Source: CBDFLS01 sp965249185 (GTDB lineage: Bacteria; Chloroflexota; Dehalococcoidia; Lucifugimonadales; Australimonadaceae). Taken from it: 64,000 nt of DNA. The DNA is taken from contig CBDFLS010000002.1 of NCBI GenBank assembly GCA_965249185.1, forward strand, positions 1,054,001 to 1,118,000, read 5' to 3'. The position numbers and the translations under genes were made by a program. Below the pieces are notes generated by a model that saw only the letters and a program-made list of their open reading frames with translations, was not told the DNA's origin and did no database searches. This document shows positions 1 through 8,667 of the stretch, piece by piece (the stretch's first letter is position 1; each line of letters opens with the position of its first letter).

Positions 1-791
1 GGGATGTAATCGGACACCCGCACCCACACCAGCCCGCCGTGCCTGCGCGTGTCGATGCACACCATGCCGATGGGCGTCTCCAGATAGTCGAAAACCCCCA
101 TCTCCTCATACGCGTCACCGAAGAAGCTGTTCCCCGGCAGCCGGTGGAGCAGGCTGATATGCGCCGGGTCCATGGCGTTCTCCCGGACCTGCAGCCAGTT
201 GCACGGCCAGACACTGAGCGCGTGGGTGAATAGGCGTCCTTTCATCTGCTCGGGCGTCACCGAATAGGTATCCAAGATGGGAAAGGCGGGGCGCTTGTCC
301 GGCGGGCCCATATAGGCGAACACCAGCCCCTTGTACTCCAGCGTGGGGTACGCGCCGTGGCAGAGCCGGTCCTTCAGCGTGCTCTCGGCGGGCTCGCCGG
401 GCGTCTCCAAGATTCTTCCGTCCACGTCGTAGAGCCATGCGTGGTAGCAGCAGCGGATGCCCCGCTCCTCTATCTGGGCGAACTCCAGCGACGTGCCTCG
501 ATGGGAGCAGTGGAGCTCCAGGAGCCCTATTTGGCCGGAGCGGTCGCGGAAGAGCACAAGGTCCTCGCCCAGGACGCGGACGGCCACGGGCAGGTCCTTC
601 AGTTCGTCCGCGACGGCGACGGGGTGCCAGAAGCGGCGGAGCCACTCGCCGCCGGGGGTGCCGGGGCCCACGTGGGTGAGCTCGGCGTCCTCGGAGGGCG
701 CCTGGCTGTGCAGGTACCCGCCATAGGGAACGTTGAGGAGGGGGGCGCTGCCCGCCACGGTGCCGCCCGCTTTCCGTTGGACTTGCGTCAT
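1..791 (-). CDS. Rieske 2Fe-2S aromatic-ring-hydroxylating oxygenase, alpha-subunit type (3' end outside window)
   Basis: My translation gives 263 residues before the window edge. A Rieske centre is clear: C95-x-H97 in 'LHCSHRG', then C114-x-x-H117 in 'RCCYHAW'. Further on, 'MDPAHISLLH' supplies the His211/His216 pair expected to bind the mononuclear catalytic iron. This arrangement is typical of the vanillate/phthalate oxygenase group, which uses electrons from a separate reductase to hydroxylate or demethylate aromatic substrates. The ATG at 789-791 follows GGAGG at a good distance. The gene starts 25 bases after the stop of the amidohydrolase upstream on the same strand, so the two are probably co-transcribed. 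No reductase gene is visible. The C-terminal catalytic domain is missing only because the window ends. The family is certain; the substrate is unknown. Confidence 0.9.
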   Translation of the reverse strand, partial: MTQVQRKAGGTVAGSAPLLNVPYGGYLHSQAPSEDAELTHVGPGTPGGEWLRRFWHPVAVADELKDLPVAVRVLGEDLVLFRDRSGQIGLLELHCSHRGTSLEFAQIEERGIRCCYHAWLYDVDGRILETPGEPAESTLKDRLCHGAYPTLEYKGLVFAYMGPPDKRPAFPILDTYSVTPEQMKGRLFTHALSVWPCNWLQVRENAMDPAHISLLHRLPGNSFFGDAYEEMGVFDYLETPIGMVCIDTRRHGGLVWVRVSDYI

Positions 792-816
792 TGCCGCCTC
801 CGCCGGAGGCGCCGGC

Positions 817-2529
817 TCAGCGTGCCACCGGCGTTCGATAGGCGCTGTTCCGCATCACGCGGCCCGGATAGGCCCCGGTATGCTCGCCCCGCTCGATCAG
901 CATCTCGCCGTTGACCACCGTCCACTCGACCCCTCGGGAGACCTGCTTGATACGGGGGGCCCCTCCGGGAAGGTCGTTCACCTCCACCATCTCCTCGAGA
1001 TCGATGGTATCGGGGTCGAAGACCACCAGGTCCGCCGCCATGCCTGGCCTGATAAGCCCGCGGTCGTGGATGCCGAAGATGGAAGCGGGGTCGAAGGTGA
1101 GCTTGCGCACCCCCTGCTCCAGCGACATGATCCGCTCGTCGCCCACCCAGCGCCGCAGGAAGTAGGTGCTGAAGCCGTAGCCGGGGTCGTAGACGACGTG
1201 CGCGCCGCTATCGGAGAGGCCCATAACCACCAGGGGGCTGTTGAGCAGCGTCCGCATGGCCACTTCGTCGGCGCCCGCCACCTGCTCCAGGACGAAGCCG
1301 GTCTGTAGGTCCTCCTCGACCGAAAGGTCGAGAAAGACATCGATGATGCCGGCCCCTCGCTCCGCCGCGATCTCAGCGATGCTCTTTCCCTTGAGTCCGG
1401 CGTTCTTCTCCAGGACCGGCCGGGTGACGAACATCCGGTCCCATCGCTTCGTGAAGAAGGTGTACGGTAGCGGGTCGCCCTCCACCGCCTCCTCGTGGAG
1501 CTGCTTCCGGAGCGCCGGGTCCCGGAGGGCGCGCAGCTTCTCCTGACTGGACCCTCGCATGATGGGCCCCCAGGTGGGCAGCGCGTTGAAGAGCTCACAG
1601 TTCAGCATGGTGAACCGCTGGTCCACGGGCCGCGGGCTGAGCATCGGCAGGGCCTGGTTGCCGCGTCTGACCGTCTCTTCCACGAAGGCCAGGTGCTCCT
1701 TCCACGCGTCCGGCTCGCTGCTCAACGGAGTGATGGAGATGTAGGTCACCGGGCGTCCGCTCACCTGGAAGAGCTTGGTGCAAAAATCCCCACTCAGCTC
1801 AAGCGGCGTCCCGCCGTCGAGCTGGATGACGCCGGTGCCGAACTCCCGCAGGACGGCGGCCAGCGCGAAGATCTCCTCCGTGGACGCCACCTGAGCGGGC
1901 ATGAGCTTCTCGCCGGGGTTCTTGAAGCCCCGGCTGCGGCTGAAGGAGATGCCCAGGGCGCCCGAGGCCATGCCCTCGCGGACCACCCCCGCCATCGCCT
2001 CGATCTCTTCGGCGGTGGCCTCCCGCTCCTGGCACGCCTCGCCCATAACGTAGCGCCGCACCGCCGAGTGGCCGATCAGCACGCCAGCGTTCATTCCCAG
2101 ACGCCGGTCCAGGGCCTCCAGGTACTCGCCCACGGTGCCCCAGGACCAGTTGACGCCCTCCTGGAGCACGTCGAACGGGATCGCCTCCACCTTGGAGAGG
2201 AGCTGGGAGAGCCAGCGCCGCTCCGATTCCTCCCTGCGGGCGGGGGCCAGCGCCACGGAGCAGTTGCCGAAGATAACCGTGGTCACACCGTGATAGCAGG
2301 AGAAGGTACAGAGGGGGTCCCACGTTACCTGGCCATCGTAGTGGCAGTGGTTGTCGATGAAGCCTGGCGCCACCACCAGCCCGCCCGCGTCGATGGTGCG
2401 CCGGGCCGCGCCATTCAGCCCGCCCGTCTCCACGATCAGTCCGTCCTTCACCGCCACGTCACCGGCGTAGGAGGGCATGCCGGAGCCATCCACCACCCGG
2501 CCGTTCCGTATCAACAGGTCGTAGGTCAT
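817..2529 (-). CDS. D-aminoacylase-like amidohydrolase (copy 2 of a tandem pair)
   Basis: A 570-residue metal-dependent hydrolase of the N-acyl-D-amino-acid deacylase family within the amidohydrolase superfamily. Visible family features are the N-terminal 'DLLIRNGRVVDGSG' strand, the metal-binding HxH in 'DNHCHYDGQ', the conserved Cys in 'FGNCSVA', a His in 'GHSAVRRY' and the Asp in 'SDSGAHV'. Such enzymes hydrolyse N-acyl or cyclic amide bonds in the cytosol. The reading frame stays open upstream of this start, but ATG 2527-2529 is preferred because it aligns exactly with the start of the neighbouring paralogue (both open 'MTYDLLIRNGRVV'). It lies 31 bases after the stop of that paralogue and 25 bases before the Rieske gene, implying one operon. 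The substrate is unknown. Confidence 0.9.
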   Translation of the reverse strand: MTYDLLIRNGRVVDGSGMPSYAGDVAVKDGLIVETGGLNGAARRTIDAGGLVVAPGFIDNHCHYDGQVTWDPLCTFSCYHGVTTVIFGNCSVALAPARREESERRWLSQLLSKVEAIPFDVLQEGVNWSWGTVGEYLEALDRRLGMNAGVLIGHSAVRRYVMGEACQEREATAEEIEAMAGVVREGMASGALGISFSRSRGFKNPGEKLMPAQVASTEEIFALAAVLREFGTGVIQLDGGTPLELSGDFCTKLFQVSGRPVTYISITPLSSEPDAWKEHLAFVEETVRRGNQALPMLSPRPVDQRFTMLNCELFNALPTWGPIMRGSSQEKLRALRDPALRKQLHEEAVEGDPLPYTFFTKRWDRMFVTRPVLEKNAGLKGKSIAEIAAERGAGIIDVFLDLSVEEDLQTGFVLEQVAGADEVAMRTLLNSPLVVMGLSDSGAHVVYDPGYGFSTYFLRRWVGDERIMSLEQGVRKLTFDPASIFGIHDRGLIRPGMAADLVVFDPDTIDLEEMVEVNDLPGGAPRIKQVSRGVEWTVVNGEMLIERGEHTGAYPGRVMRNSAYRTPVAR

Positions 2530-2560
2530 GGCACCCCCCTCGCTTAAGTCCGCCGGGCCT

Positions 2561-4276
2561 TCAGCGCGCGGCGGGCGTCCGAGTCCGGTAGGAACTGTTC
2601 CGCACCACACGCCCCGGATAGGCCCCCGTGTGCTCGCCCTTCTCGATCAGCACCTCGCCGTTGACCACCGTGCACTCGATCCCGTTGGCGAGCTGCTTCA
2701 GACGCTGGCCTCCGCCGGGCAGATCGTGGACCTCTTCTATGGCTTGAAGGCTGATGGCATTGGGGTCGAAGACCACCAGGTCCGCCACCATGCCCGGCCG
2801 GATGAGGCCGCGGTCGTAGATGCCGTAAAGGGAGGCCTGGTCGAAGGTGAGCTTCCGCACCCCCGCTTCCAGGGACATGATCCGCTTATCGCCCACCCAA
2901 TGGCGCAGAAAGTGGGTGTAGGCGCCGTAGCCGGGGTCGAAGGCGATGTGGGCGCCGCTGTCCGCCAGGCCGACGACCACGTAGGGGCTGTTGAGCAGCG
3001 TGCTCATCACCTGCTCGTCGTTGACCACGGAGGTGGTCATGAACTGGGTCTTCAGGTCCTCCACCACCACCAGGTCCAGGAAGGCGTCGAGGACATCGGC
3101 GCCCCGCTCCTGCGCTATCTGCGCGACGCTCTTGCCCCGGAGCCCGTCGTTCTTTTCGAGGACCGTCCGGGTGACGATGATCCGGTCCCAACGCTTGTCA
3201 AAGAACGCATCCGGAGGGACATCGCCCTCCACCGCCTCGACGTGAAGCTGTTTGCGGACCTGAGGGTCCTGGAAGGCCCGGAGCTTGCCCTCGGGCGGAC
3301 CCATCATGATCGGTCTCCAGCTCGGCAGCGTATCGAAGCGCTGGCAGTTCATCATGGTGAACCGCGCGCCGATGGGCCTCGGGCAGATGTCCGGGAACGC
3401 CCGGTTCCCCCGCTTCACGCTCTCTTCCACGACGGGCAGCAGCTCCCTCCACCGGTTGGGATCGCTCATGAAGGGAGTAATAGTCGCGTAGAGCACCGGT
3501 CGCCCGCTCACCTGGGAGAGCTTGGTGCACGTCCCTTCTTCGAGCTCTTGAAGGCTGCCGTTGCTGTACTGGATGAGGCCGGCGCCGAACTCCCTGAGCA
3601 CGGCGGCAAGCGCGAATTTCTCCTCCATGGGGGCCACACCCGAGGGCACAAGCTTGCCCCGAAGGTCGAAATGAGAGGGATTGTTGTTGAAAGAGAGGCC
3701 CAGCGCTCCCGAGGCCATCCCCTCGCGGACCACCTCCTTCATCGCCTCCAGTTCCTGGTCCGTGGCGTCCCGCTCTTGGGACGGCTCGCCCATAACGTAG
3801 CGCCGCACCGCCGAATGGCCGATGAGCGCGCCGGCGTTGGGCCCCAAACGGCGGTCCAGCGTGTCCAGGTACTCGCCGATGGTGCCCCAGGACCATGCGA
3901 CGCCGGCCTGAAGCGCCTCGATCGGGATCGCCTCGACGCGCGCCAGCATCTGGGCCAGGAAGTAGCGCTCCTCTTCGCTCGCTCCGACCGGGGCCATGGC
4001 CAGCGAGCAGTTGCCGAAGATCACCGTGGTCACGCCGTGGTAGCAGGAGAAGGTGCACAGCGGGTCCCACAGCGCCTGGGCGTCGAAGTGGGTGTGGATA
4101 TCGATGAAGCCCGGAGCGATCACCTGACCGTGGGCGTCGATGGTGCGCCGGGCAGGCCCATCGAGCCCGCCCGCTCCCACGATCCGCCCGTCCTGCACCG
4201 CCACATCGCCGGCGTAGGAGGGCATGCCGGAGCCATCGACCACCCGGCCGTTGCGGATCAGCAGGTCGTAGGTCAT
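2561..4276 (-). CDS. D-aminoacylase-like amidohydrolase (copy 1 of a tandem pair)
   Basis: 571 residues, homologous over its full length to the next gene downstream. It has the HxH metal site in 'DIHTHFDAQ', the conserved Cys in 'FGNCSLAMAP', 'GHSAVRRYVMG' and 'ADSGAHIAF' with the catalytic-type Asp. Compared with its neighbour the HxH context differs (HTHFDAQ against HCHYDGQ), as do parts of the central region, suggesting that the duplicates have begun to specialise. It is probably the first gene of the amidohydrolase-amidohydrolase-Rieske transcription unit, as 115 non-coding bases separate it from the CoA-transferase genes. The family call is strong; the exact reaction (deacylation of N-acyl amino acids or a related amide) is inferred only from the family. 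Confidence 0.9.
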   Translation of the reverse strand: MTYDLLIRNGRVVDGSGMPSYAGDVAVQDGRIVGAGGLDGPARRTIDAHGQVIAPGFIDIHTHFDAQALWDPLCTFSCYHGVTTVIFGNCSLAMAPVGASEEERYFLAQMLARVEAIPIEALQAGVAWSWGTIGEYLDTLDRRLGPNAGALIGHSAVRRYVMGEPSQERDATDQELEAMKEVVREGMASGALGLSFNNNPSHFDLRGKLVPSGVAPMEEKFALAAVLREFGAGLIQYSNGSLQELEEGTCTKLSQVSGRPVLYATITPFMSDPNRWRELLPVVEESVKRGNRAFPDICPRPIGARFTMMNCQRFDTLPSWRPIMMGPPEGKLRAFQDPQVRKQLHVEAVEGDVPPDAFFDKRWDRIIVTRTVLEKNDGLRGKSVAQIAQERGADVLDAFLDLVVVEDLKTQFMTTSVVNDEQVMSTLLNSPYVVVGLADSGAHIAFDPGYGAYTHFLRHWVGDKRIMSLEAGVRKLTFDQASLYGIYDRGLIRPGMVADLVVFDPNAISLQAIEEVHDLPGGGQRLKQLANGIECTVVNGEVLIEKGEHTGAYPGRVVRNSSYRTRTPAAR

Positions 4277-4391
4277 CGCGCCACCTCGCGGACTCAGCCA
4301 GTGATGGGCGAAACGCTACGCCTACACCAACGGGGTGTCAACACGGGAACGGAATGAGACGCCGGTGGCAGGTCAAGCCGATGGATTCCGC

Positions 4392-5090
4392 CTACGACAG
4401 CGCCTGAAACTCCCGCAGGCCGCTGGCGATGAGCAGCTTTGCCTCAGTCACCGCCTGGACCTCCTCGGGCGTGTAGCCTGGGGCGATCTCCGTGAGCAGG
4501 AACCCTTGGGGCGTGACCTCAAAGAGGCCCAGCGTGGTGGCCACCAGCTTAACCACTCCCACGGCCGTCATCGGCATGGTGCAGCGATTCAGCAATCGGG
4601 GCCGTCCGTCCTTGGTCGTGTGCTCCATGGCGATATACACCCGCTTGGCGCCCACCGCCAGGTCCATGGCCCCGCCGATCCCGCCTCCCTTGGCCCCTGT
4701 CATCTTCCAGTTGGCGAAGTCGCCGTTTTCGGCCACCTCGTAGGCGCCTAGCACCGTGACGTCCACATGGCCGCCGCGGATCAACGCGAACGAGTCGGCG
4801 TGATTGACGATGGCGCCACCCGGCATCAGGATCACGTACTCGCCGGCGGCGTTCACCAGGTGCAGGTCCTGCTCACCCTCCATCGCCAGAGGGCCGTAGC
4901 CGATAACGCCGTTCTCCGACTGGTAGATGATGGTCTTGTCGCCGAAGAGGTAGTTGGAGCAGAGGGTGGGAAAGCCGATTCCCAGGTTCACCACCCAGCC
5001 GTCCTCGAACTCCATGGCCAGCCGATTGCAGACGGCCTGCCTGCTCAGCGGTGCTCGTTGCTTCTGCTTCTGCGTGCTTGCGCTCCCCAT
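4392..5090 (-). CDS. 3-oxoacid CoA-transferase family, subunit B
   Basis: 232 residues of the CoA-transferase family I beta subunit. The motif 'SENGVIGYGP' contains Glu59, the residue that forms the glutamyl-CoA thioester in this family, and 'VNLGIGFPT' is the usual N-terminal glycine-rich turn. The protein pairs with the subunit A gene directly upstream, only 2 bases away, so translation is probably coupled. Together the pair moves CoA from a donor such as succinyl-CoA or acetyl-CoA to an organic acid. The neighbouring oxygenase genes suggest a role in activating a product of aromatic or dicarboxylate breakdown. The sequence does not show which acid is used. Confidence 0.9.
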   Translation of the reverse strand: MGSASTQKQKQRAPLSRQAVCNRLAMEFEDGWVVNLGIGFPTLCSNYLFGDKTIIYQSENGVIGYGPLAMEGEQDLHLVNAAGEYVILMPGGAIVNHADSFALIRGGHVDVTVLGAYEVAENGDFANWKMTGAKGGGIGGAMDLAVGAKRVYIAMEHTTKDGRPRLLNRCTMPMTAVGVVKLVATTLGLFEVTPQGFLLTEIAPGYTPEEVQAVTEAKLLIASGLREFQALS

Positions 5091-5092
5091 AA

Positions 5093-5794
5093 TTACACCT
5101 CGGGCCGGATGCCCTCGGGCGGCGGCGGTATCTTCACAAGCCTGTGCACATAGGGGCCCGGCGTGTGGACGTGGTCTGGGTCCATCTCCCCGGCCTCCAC
5201 GATCTCCTCCTCCACCTCGACGATGGTGGTCCGGGCGGCCTGGGCCATGAGGGGGCCGAAGTTGCGCTGGGCCAGCCGGTACTGGAGGTTCCCGAAGGTA
5301 TCCGCCCGGCGGGCGGATACCAGGGCGAAGTCGGCGTGGAGCGGGTACTCCAGCAGGTGCTCGCGGCCCGCGATGGTTCGGCGCTCCTTGCCCTCGGCCA
5401 CCTCCGTGCCGGCGCCGGTGGGCGTGTAGAAGGCGCCGATGCCCGCGCCGGCGGAGCGGATACGCTCGGCCAGGGTTCCCTGGGGCACCAGCTCCGCGTC
5501 GATCTCCCCAGCGTTGAAGAGCTTGTCGAAGGCGGCCGAGGTCCTGGCTGCCGTGAAGCTGGCCACTACCTTCCGCAGACGGCCCTCCGCTATCAGAGCG
5601 TCCATCTCGATCTGCTTGCCGGCCCGCCCGACCACGTTGAGGATGCCGGTGAGCTCCTTGGCCCCCTGCCGGTGCAGCGCGGCGATCAGGTTACGGGGCG
5701 TGCCCGGCCCGGCGAAGCCGGAGAACATGATGGTGGCGCCGTCGGGGATGTCCGCCACGGCGTCGTCGAAGGTCGGATAGACCTTGCTCTTCAT
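5093..5794 (-). CDS. 3-oxoacid CoA-transferase family, subunit A
   Basis: 233 residues matching the alpha subunit of family I CoA-transferases. The N-terminal region 'DGATIMFSGFAGPGTPRNLI' corresponds to the glycine-rich 'GGFGxxGxPxxLI' motif, slightly altered. 'FYTPTGAGTEVAEGKE' is the conserved loop found in the A subunits of acetoacetate and oxoadipate CoA-transferases. The ATG is 2 bases upstream of subunit B's gene end-to-start junction, so the two form an AB operon. About 150 bases without features separate it from the extradiol dioxygenase gene upstream on the same strand. The altered glycine-rich motif may reflect a substrate different from acetoacetate. Confidence 0.88.
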   Translation of the reverse strand: MKSKVYPTFDDAVADIPDGATIMFSGFAGPGTPRNLIAALHRQGAKELTGILNVVGRAGKQIEMDALIAEGRLRKVVASFTAARTSAAFDKLFNAGEIDAELVPQGTLAERIRSAGAGIGAFYTPTGAGTEVAEGKERRTIAGREHLLEYPLHADFALVSARRADTFGNLQYRLAQRNFGPLMAQAARTTIVEVEEEIVEAGEMDPDHVHTPGPYVHRLVKIPPPPEGIRPEV

Positions 5795-5946
5795 AGTCGG
5801 CCCCCCGGCTCAGGCTGGGCGCTGGCGTGCCGGATTATAGCGGGCGGCCGAAGGACGGTCAAAAGGCCCGGACGCCATCAAGGGCAGCGTCGGCAAGGCG
5901 GGTGGGTGGGCAAAACACCTTTCTGCGTTTGCCGGGTAGTCACTGG

Positions 5947-7011
5947 TCAGCGTGGCGAGGCGCCCGCCTTGGCGGACTCCGGCTCGAAGATGGCCATCGC
6001 CTTGCACGAGTTGAAGCTCCACGACTCCACGAAGTCGGCGAAATCGGGCTTGCGCCCCAGCTCCTCCATGGCGCCCAGCAGGCACATCCAGTTCAGCATC
6101 TCGTGCTGGGCGGAGTCCTCGATCTCGTCGTTGGTGATCCGCTTCCACTCGTCGTACCGGCCCACCACCATGTGCTCGTAGAGCTTCCGGTCCGCCTCCA
6201 CGTCGGGGAACAGGTAGTGGTTCTTGGCCGCCAGGAACGCATGGGACCAGCTTGAGGAGCCGATCAGCGCCACCCGGTAGGGGCCTTCCCTGAAGGCGCG
6301 GGCCACGGCCGCCCCCACCTCGAAGCACCTCCCCGGCGTGGGGCCCGGCGGGTCGGAGCCCACCTCTCCGAAACGGCTGCCAGTGAACCGGTTGCCGATG
6401 CAGTTCACGTGGAACGGGATCACCGGGTAGTCCCATCCGGTGCGGTCGGCGTCCAGGTAGAGGACCGTCCGCCAGAAGGCATGGGGGAACGGGTCGTGGA
6501 GCTGCTTGTAGGCGTAGGCGATATCGATCCGCTGCTCCATGAGCGATGTCACCAGGTGCTTGGCGGCCTGGGGATGGCCCTTCACCCGCAGCGTGAAGTC
6601 CGCGTCCTCGCCCCACATATTCACGGCGGTGCCCAGGCCGCGCGCCTTGGCCCACGGCTGCTTCTCGAACTCCGGCGCCATGTGCACGCAGAAGGGCGGC
6701 ACCAGGTCCTCGTGGAAGTTCTCGAACTGGTCGTCGCCCCAGATCAGGACGACGTCCGGCTTGAAATCGTCCAGCGCCCGGCGGCATTTGCGGAAGTCCT
6801 CCAGCAGACGCATCCGCTGCTTGTGGGCCGACGCTACGCCGTCGTCATCGCCCCACTCCTTGCGCATGGGCTCAGGCCAGTTGGCGGGGTCCCGCAGGCG
6901 CTCCGGAAGCTGTGGGCTGGCCAGCCTCCGCTTGAGCATATTGCCCTGGTCCTTGTCCAGATGCGCCAGCATGGGGCCGTGGGTCACGCCCAATCCCAGT
7001 ATCTCGCCCAT
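5947..7011 (-). CDS. class III extradiol ring-cleavage dioxygenase (LigB family)
   Basis: 354 residues from the preferred start. An in-frame ATG 12 codons upstream is possible, but the ATG at 7009-7011 follows AAGGAG at ideal spacing. The N-terminus 'LGVTHGPMLAH' provides His11 and His17, and later 'SSSWSHAFL' provides another conserved His; these match the iron ligands and catalytic histidine of LigB-type protocatechuate 4,5-dioxygenase and gallate dioxygenase. The enzyme would cut the ring of a catechol-like compound next to the hydroxyl groups. It fits functionally with the Rieske oxygenase and CoA-transferase on the same strand. No separate LigA subunit gene is seen. The substrate is undetermined. 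Confidence 0.85.
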   Translation of the reverse strand: MGEILGLGVTHGPMLAHLDKDQGNMLKRRLASPQLPERLRDPANWPEPMRKEWGDDDGVASAHKQRMRLLEDFRKCRRALDDFKPDVVLIWGDDQFENFHEDLVPPFCVHMAPEFEKQPWAKARGLGTAVNMWGEDADFTLRVKGHPQAAKHLVTSLMEQRIDIAYAYKQLHDPFPHAFWRTVLYLDADRTGWDYPVIPFHVNCIGNRFTGSRFGEVGSDPPGPTPGRCFEVGAAVARAFREGPYRVALIGSSSWSHAFLAAKNHYLFPDVEADRKLYEHMVVGRYDEWKRITNDEIEDSAQHEMLNWMCLLGAMEELGRKPDFADFVESWSFNSCKAMAIFEPESAKAGASPR

Positions 7012-7176
7012 GATTTGCTCCTTACCTGTGAGCGGCCCAGTCGCCATCAGGCCGCGGTCACGCCCGGTGTGCTTGCGTCCCCATTATCGAGACGGCATCG
7101 AGCCGGTGTCAATGCCGCCTTCATTGAGATTATGATGGCGCGGCGTGCCGGTTGACAGAACCCTGATCCCAGGGGG

Positions 7177-8625
7177 ATGCTTCGGCGAGAGCATGAGCGT
7201 ATGAAGGTCCGAAACGCCGGCATCCGGGTCCGGGCCACGGCGAAGCGCCGCCTCTGGCACGTCGCGCTGGCCGCCGTCGCGCTGGCCGCCGTGGCCATCG
7301 GGCTGAGCGGCCTGGCCCTGGGCCACGAAGGTCATGGCGGCCACGAGCCCCACGCCGCCGTCGTCGACCTGGACGGCATCATCCACCCCATAAGCGAGGG
7401 CTTCCTCCGCCGCGCCCTGGAGAAGGCCGCCCAGGACGGCGCCACGGTGGTGGTGGTCCAGCTCGACACGCCCGGCGGACTCCTGGACTCGACGCGGGCC
7501 ATGGTGGAGGCGCTCTTCGCCTCGCCGGTGCCGGTGGCGGTCTACGTGGCGCCCTCCGGGGCGCGGGCGGGCTCGGCCGGCACCTTCATCACCGCCGCCG
7601 CCCACTTCGCCGCCATGGCCCCGGGCACCAACATCGGCGCGGCCAGCCCCATCAGCGGAAGCGGCGAAGATATCCCCGAGACCCTGGAGAGCAAAATCTT
7701 CCAGGACACCGCTGCTTTCATGCGCAGCATCGCCGAGCGCCGCGGGCGCAACGTGGAGGCGCTGGAGGCCACGGTGCTGGAGGCCATCTCGTATTCGGCC
7801 GGCGAGGCCGTGGAGATGCGGGTGGTGGACCTGCTGGCGGAGGACCTGAACGACCTCCTGGAGCAGCTCGACGGCCGTACCGCCACGGTTCCCACGGAGA
7901 GCGGCAATGCGACCGTGACCATGCACACAGAGGGCCTGGAGACCCGGACCATCCGGATGGGCTTCTTCGACACCCTCCTCTCCTTCATCGCCGACCCGAA
8001 CATCGCTTTCCTGCTGCTCTCCATGGGAAGCCTCGCCATCCTCATTGAGGTGATGTACTTCGGGCTCATCGTGCCGGGGGTGTTCGGGGCCATCGCCCTG
8101 GTGCTGGCCTTCATGGCCCTGGGAAACCTGCCCGTGAACTGGGCGGGGGTGGCCCTGATTCTGCTGGCCGTCGTCCTTACCGTCCTCGAAATTAACGTGG
8201 TGGGGTTTGGAGTCCTGGGCGTCGGGGCCTGGGTCAGCTTCATCCTGGGCGGCGTTCTGCTCTTCTCCCACTTCGGCGCGCCATCGCCCACGCTGCCCGG
8301 CATCCGGGTAAGCCTCTGGCTGCTGGTGCCCATGGCGGCGGTGACCGCCGTATTCGGTGGTGGCTTTGTCCGCACGATGATACAATCGCGGCACGCCGGT
8401 CCCCCCGCCCCGCACCCCCTGATCGGGGCCGTCGGCAGGAGCGTCACGGCGCTGGCGCCCGAGGGCACGATACGGGTCCACGCCGAGTTGTGGAACGCGC
8501 GGCTCCAGGGCGTGGATGCCATCGGCCCCGACGAGGAAGTGAGGGTGGTGGCCGAGGACGGGGCAACGCTGACGGTAGAGCGCCGCCAGGAGGACCAGGA
8601 GGCTGGGGCCGAACCCCAGGAGTAG
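7177..8625 (+). CDS. NfeD-family membrane serine protease with ClpP-like domain
   Basis: 482 residues from the first ATG; an ATG at 7201 gives a cleaner signal-peptide start and may be the real one. Order of parts: a signal sequence, a short His-rich stretch (residues 50-59), a ClpP/SppA-like protease domain (about 60-210) with nucleophile Ser133 in 'ARAGSAGTF' and a candidate Lys173, about four membrane helices (about 265-400), and a C-terminal soluble NfeD OB-like domain. Long NfeD proteins of this kind cleave stomatin-like partners and act in membrane quality control. The next gene encodes an SPFH protein, the classic partner, 42 bases downstream. The His-rich segment after the signal peptide is unusual and might bind metal, which is inference. 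Confidence 0.9.
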   Translation: MLRREHERMKVRNAGIRVRATAKRRLWHVALAAVALAAVAIGLSGLALGHEGHGGHEPHAAVVDLDGIIHPISEGFLRRALEKAAQDGATVVVVQLDTPGGLLDSTRAMVEALFASPVPVAVYVAPSGARAGSAGTFITAAAHFAAMAPGTNIGAASPISGSGEDIPETLESKIFQDTAAFMRSIAERRGRNVEALEATVLEAISYSAGEAVEMRVVDLLAEDLNDLLEQLDGRTATVPTESGNATVTMHTEGLETRTIRMGFFDTLLSFIADPNIAFLLLSMGSLAILIEVMYFGLIVPGVFGAIALVLAFMALGNLPVNWAGVALILLAVVLTVLEINVVGFGVLGVGAWVSFILGGVLLFSHFGAPSPTLPGIRVSLWLLVPMAAVTAVFGGGFVRTMIQSRHAGPPAPHPLIGAVGRSVTALAPEGTIRVHAELWNARLQGVDAIGPDEEVRVVAEDGATLTVERRQEDQEAGAEPQE

Positions 8626-8654
8626 TCTTTAACGCCCAGGAGCAGTCTTTAACG
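8615..8654 (+). repeat. 20-bp tandem duplication at the NfeD-SPFH junction
   Basis: Two adjacent 20-base copies (8615-8634 and 8635-8654) read CCCAGGAG(T/C)AGTCTTTAACG and differ at one base. The first copy contains the NfeD stop codon. The second lies just upstream of the SPFH ribosome binding site (GGAGG at 8657-8661). It looks like a recent slippage duplication and lengthens the spacer between the two genes. Confidence 0.85.
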
Positions 8655-8667
8655 TAGGAGGGCAACC

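Noticed and set aside
2528..4357. A 609-codon plus-strand frame opposite the amidohydrolase pair
   Set aside because: The minus strand carries two unmistakable amidohydrolases; the plus frame shows only composition-driven openness.
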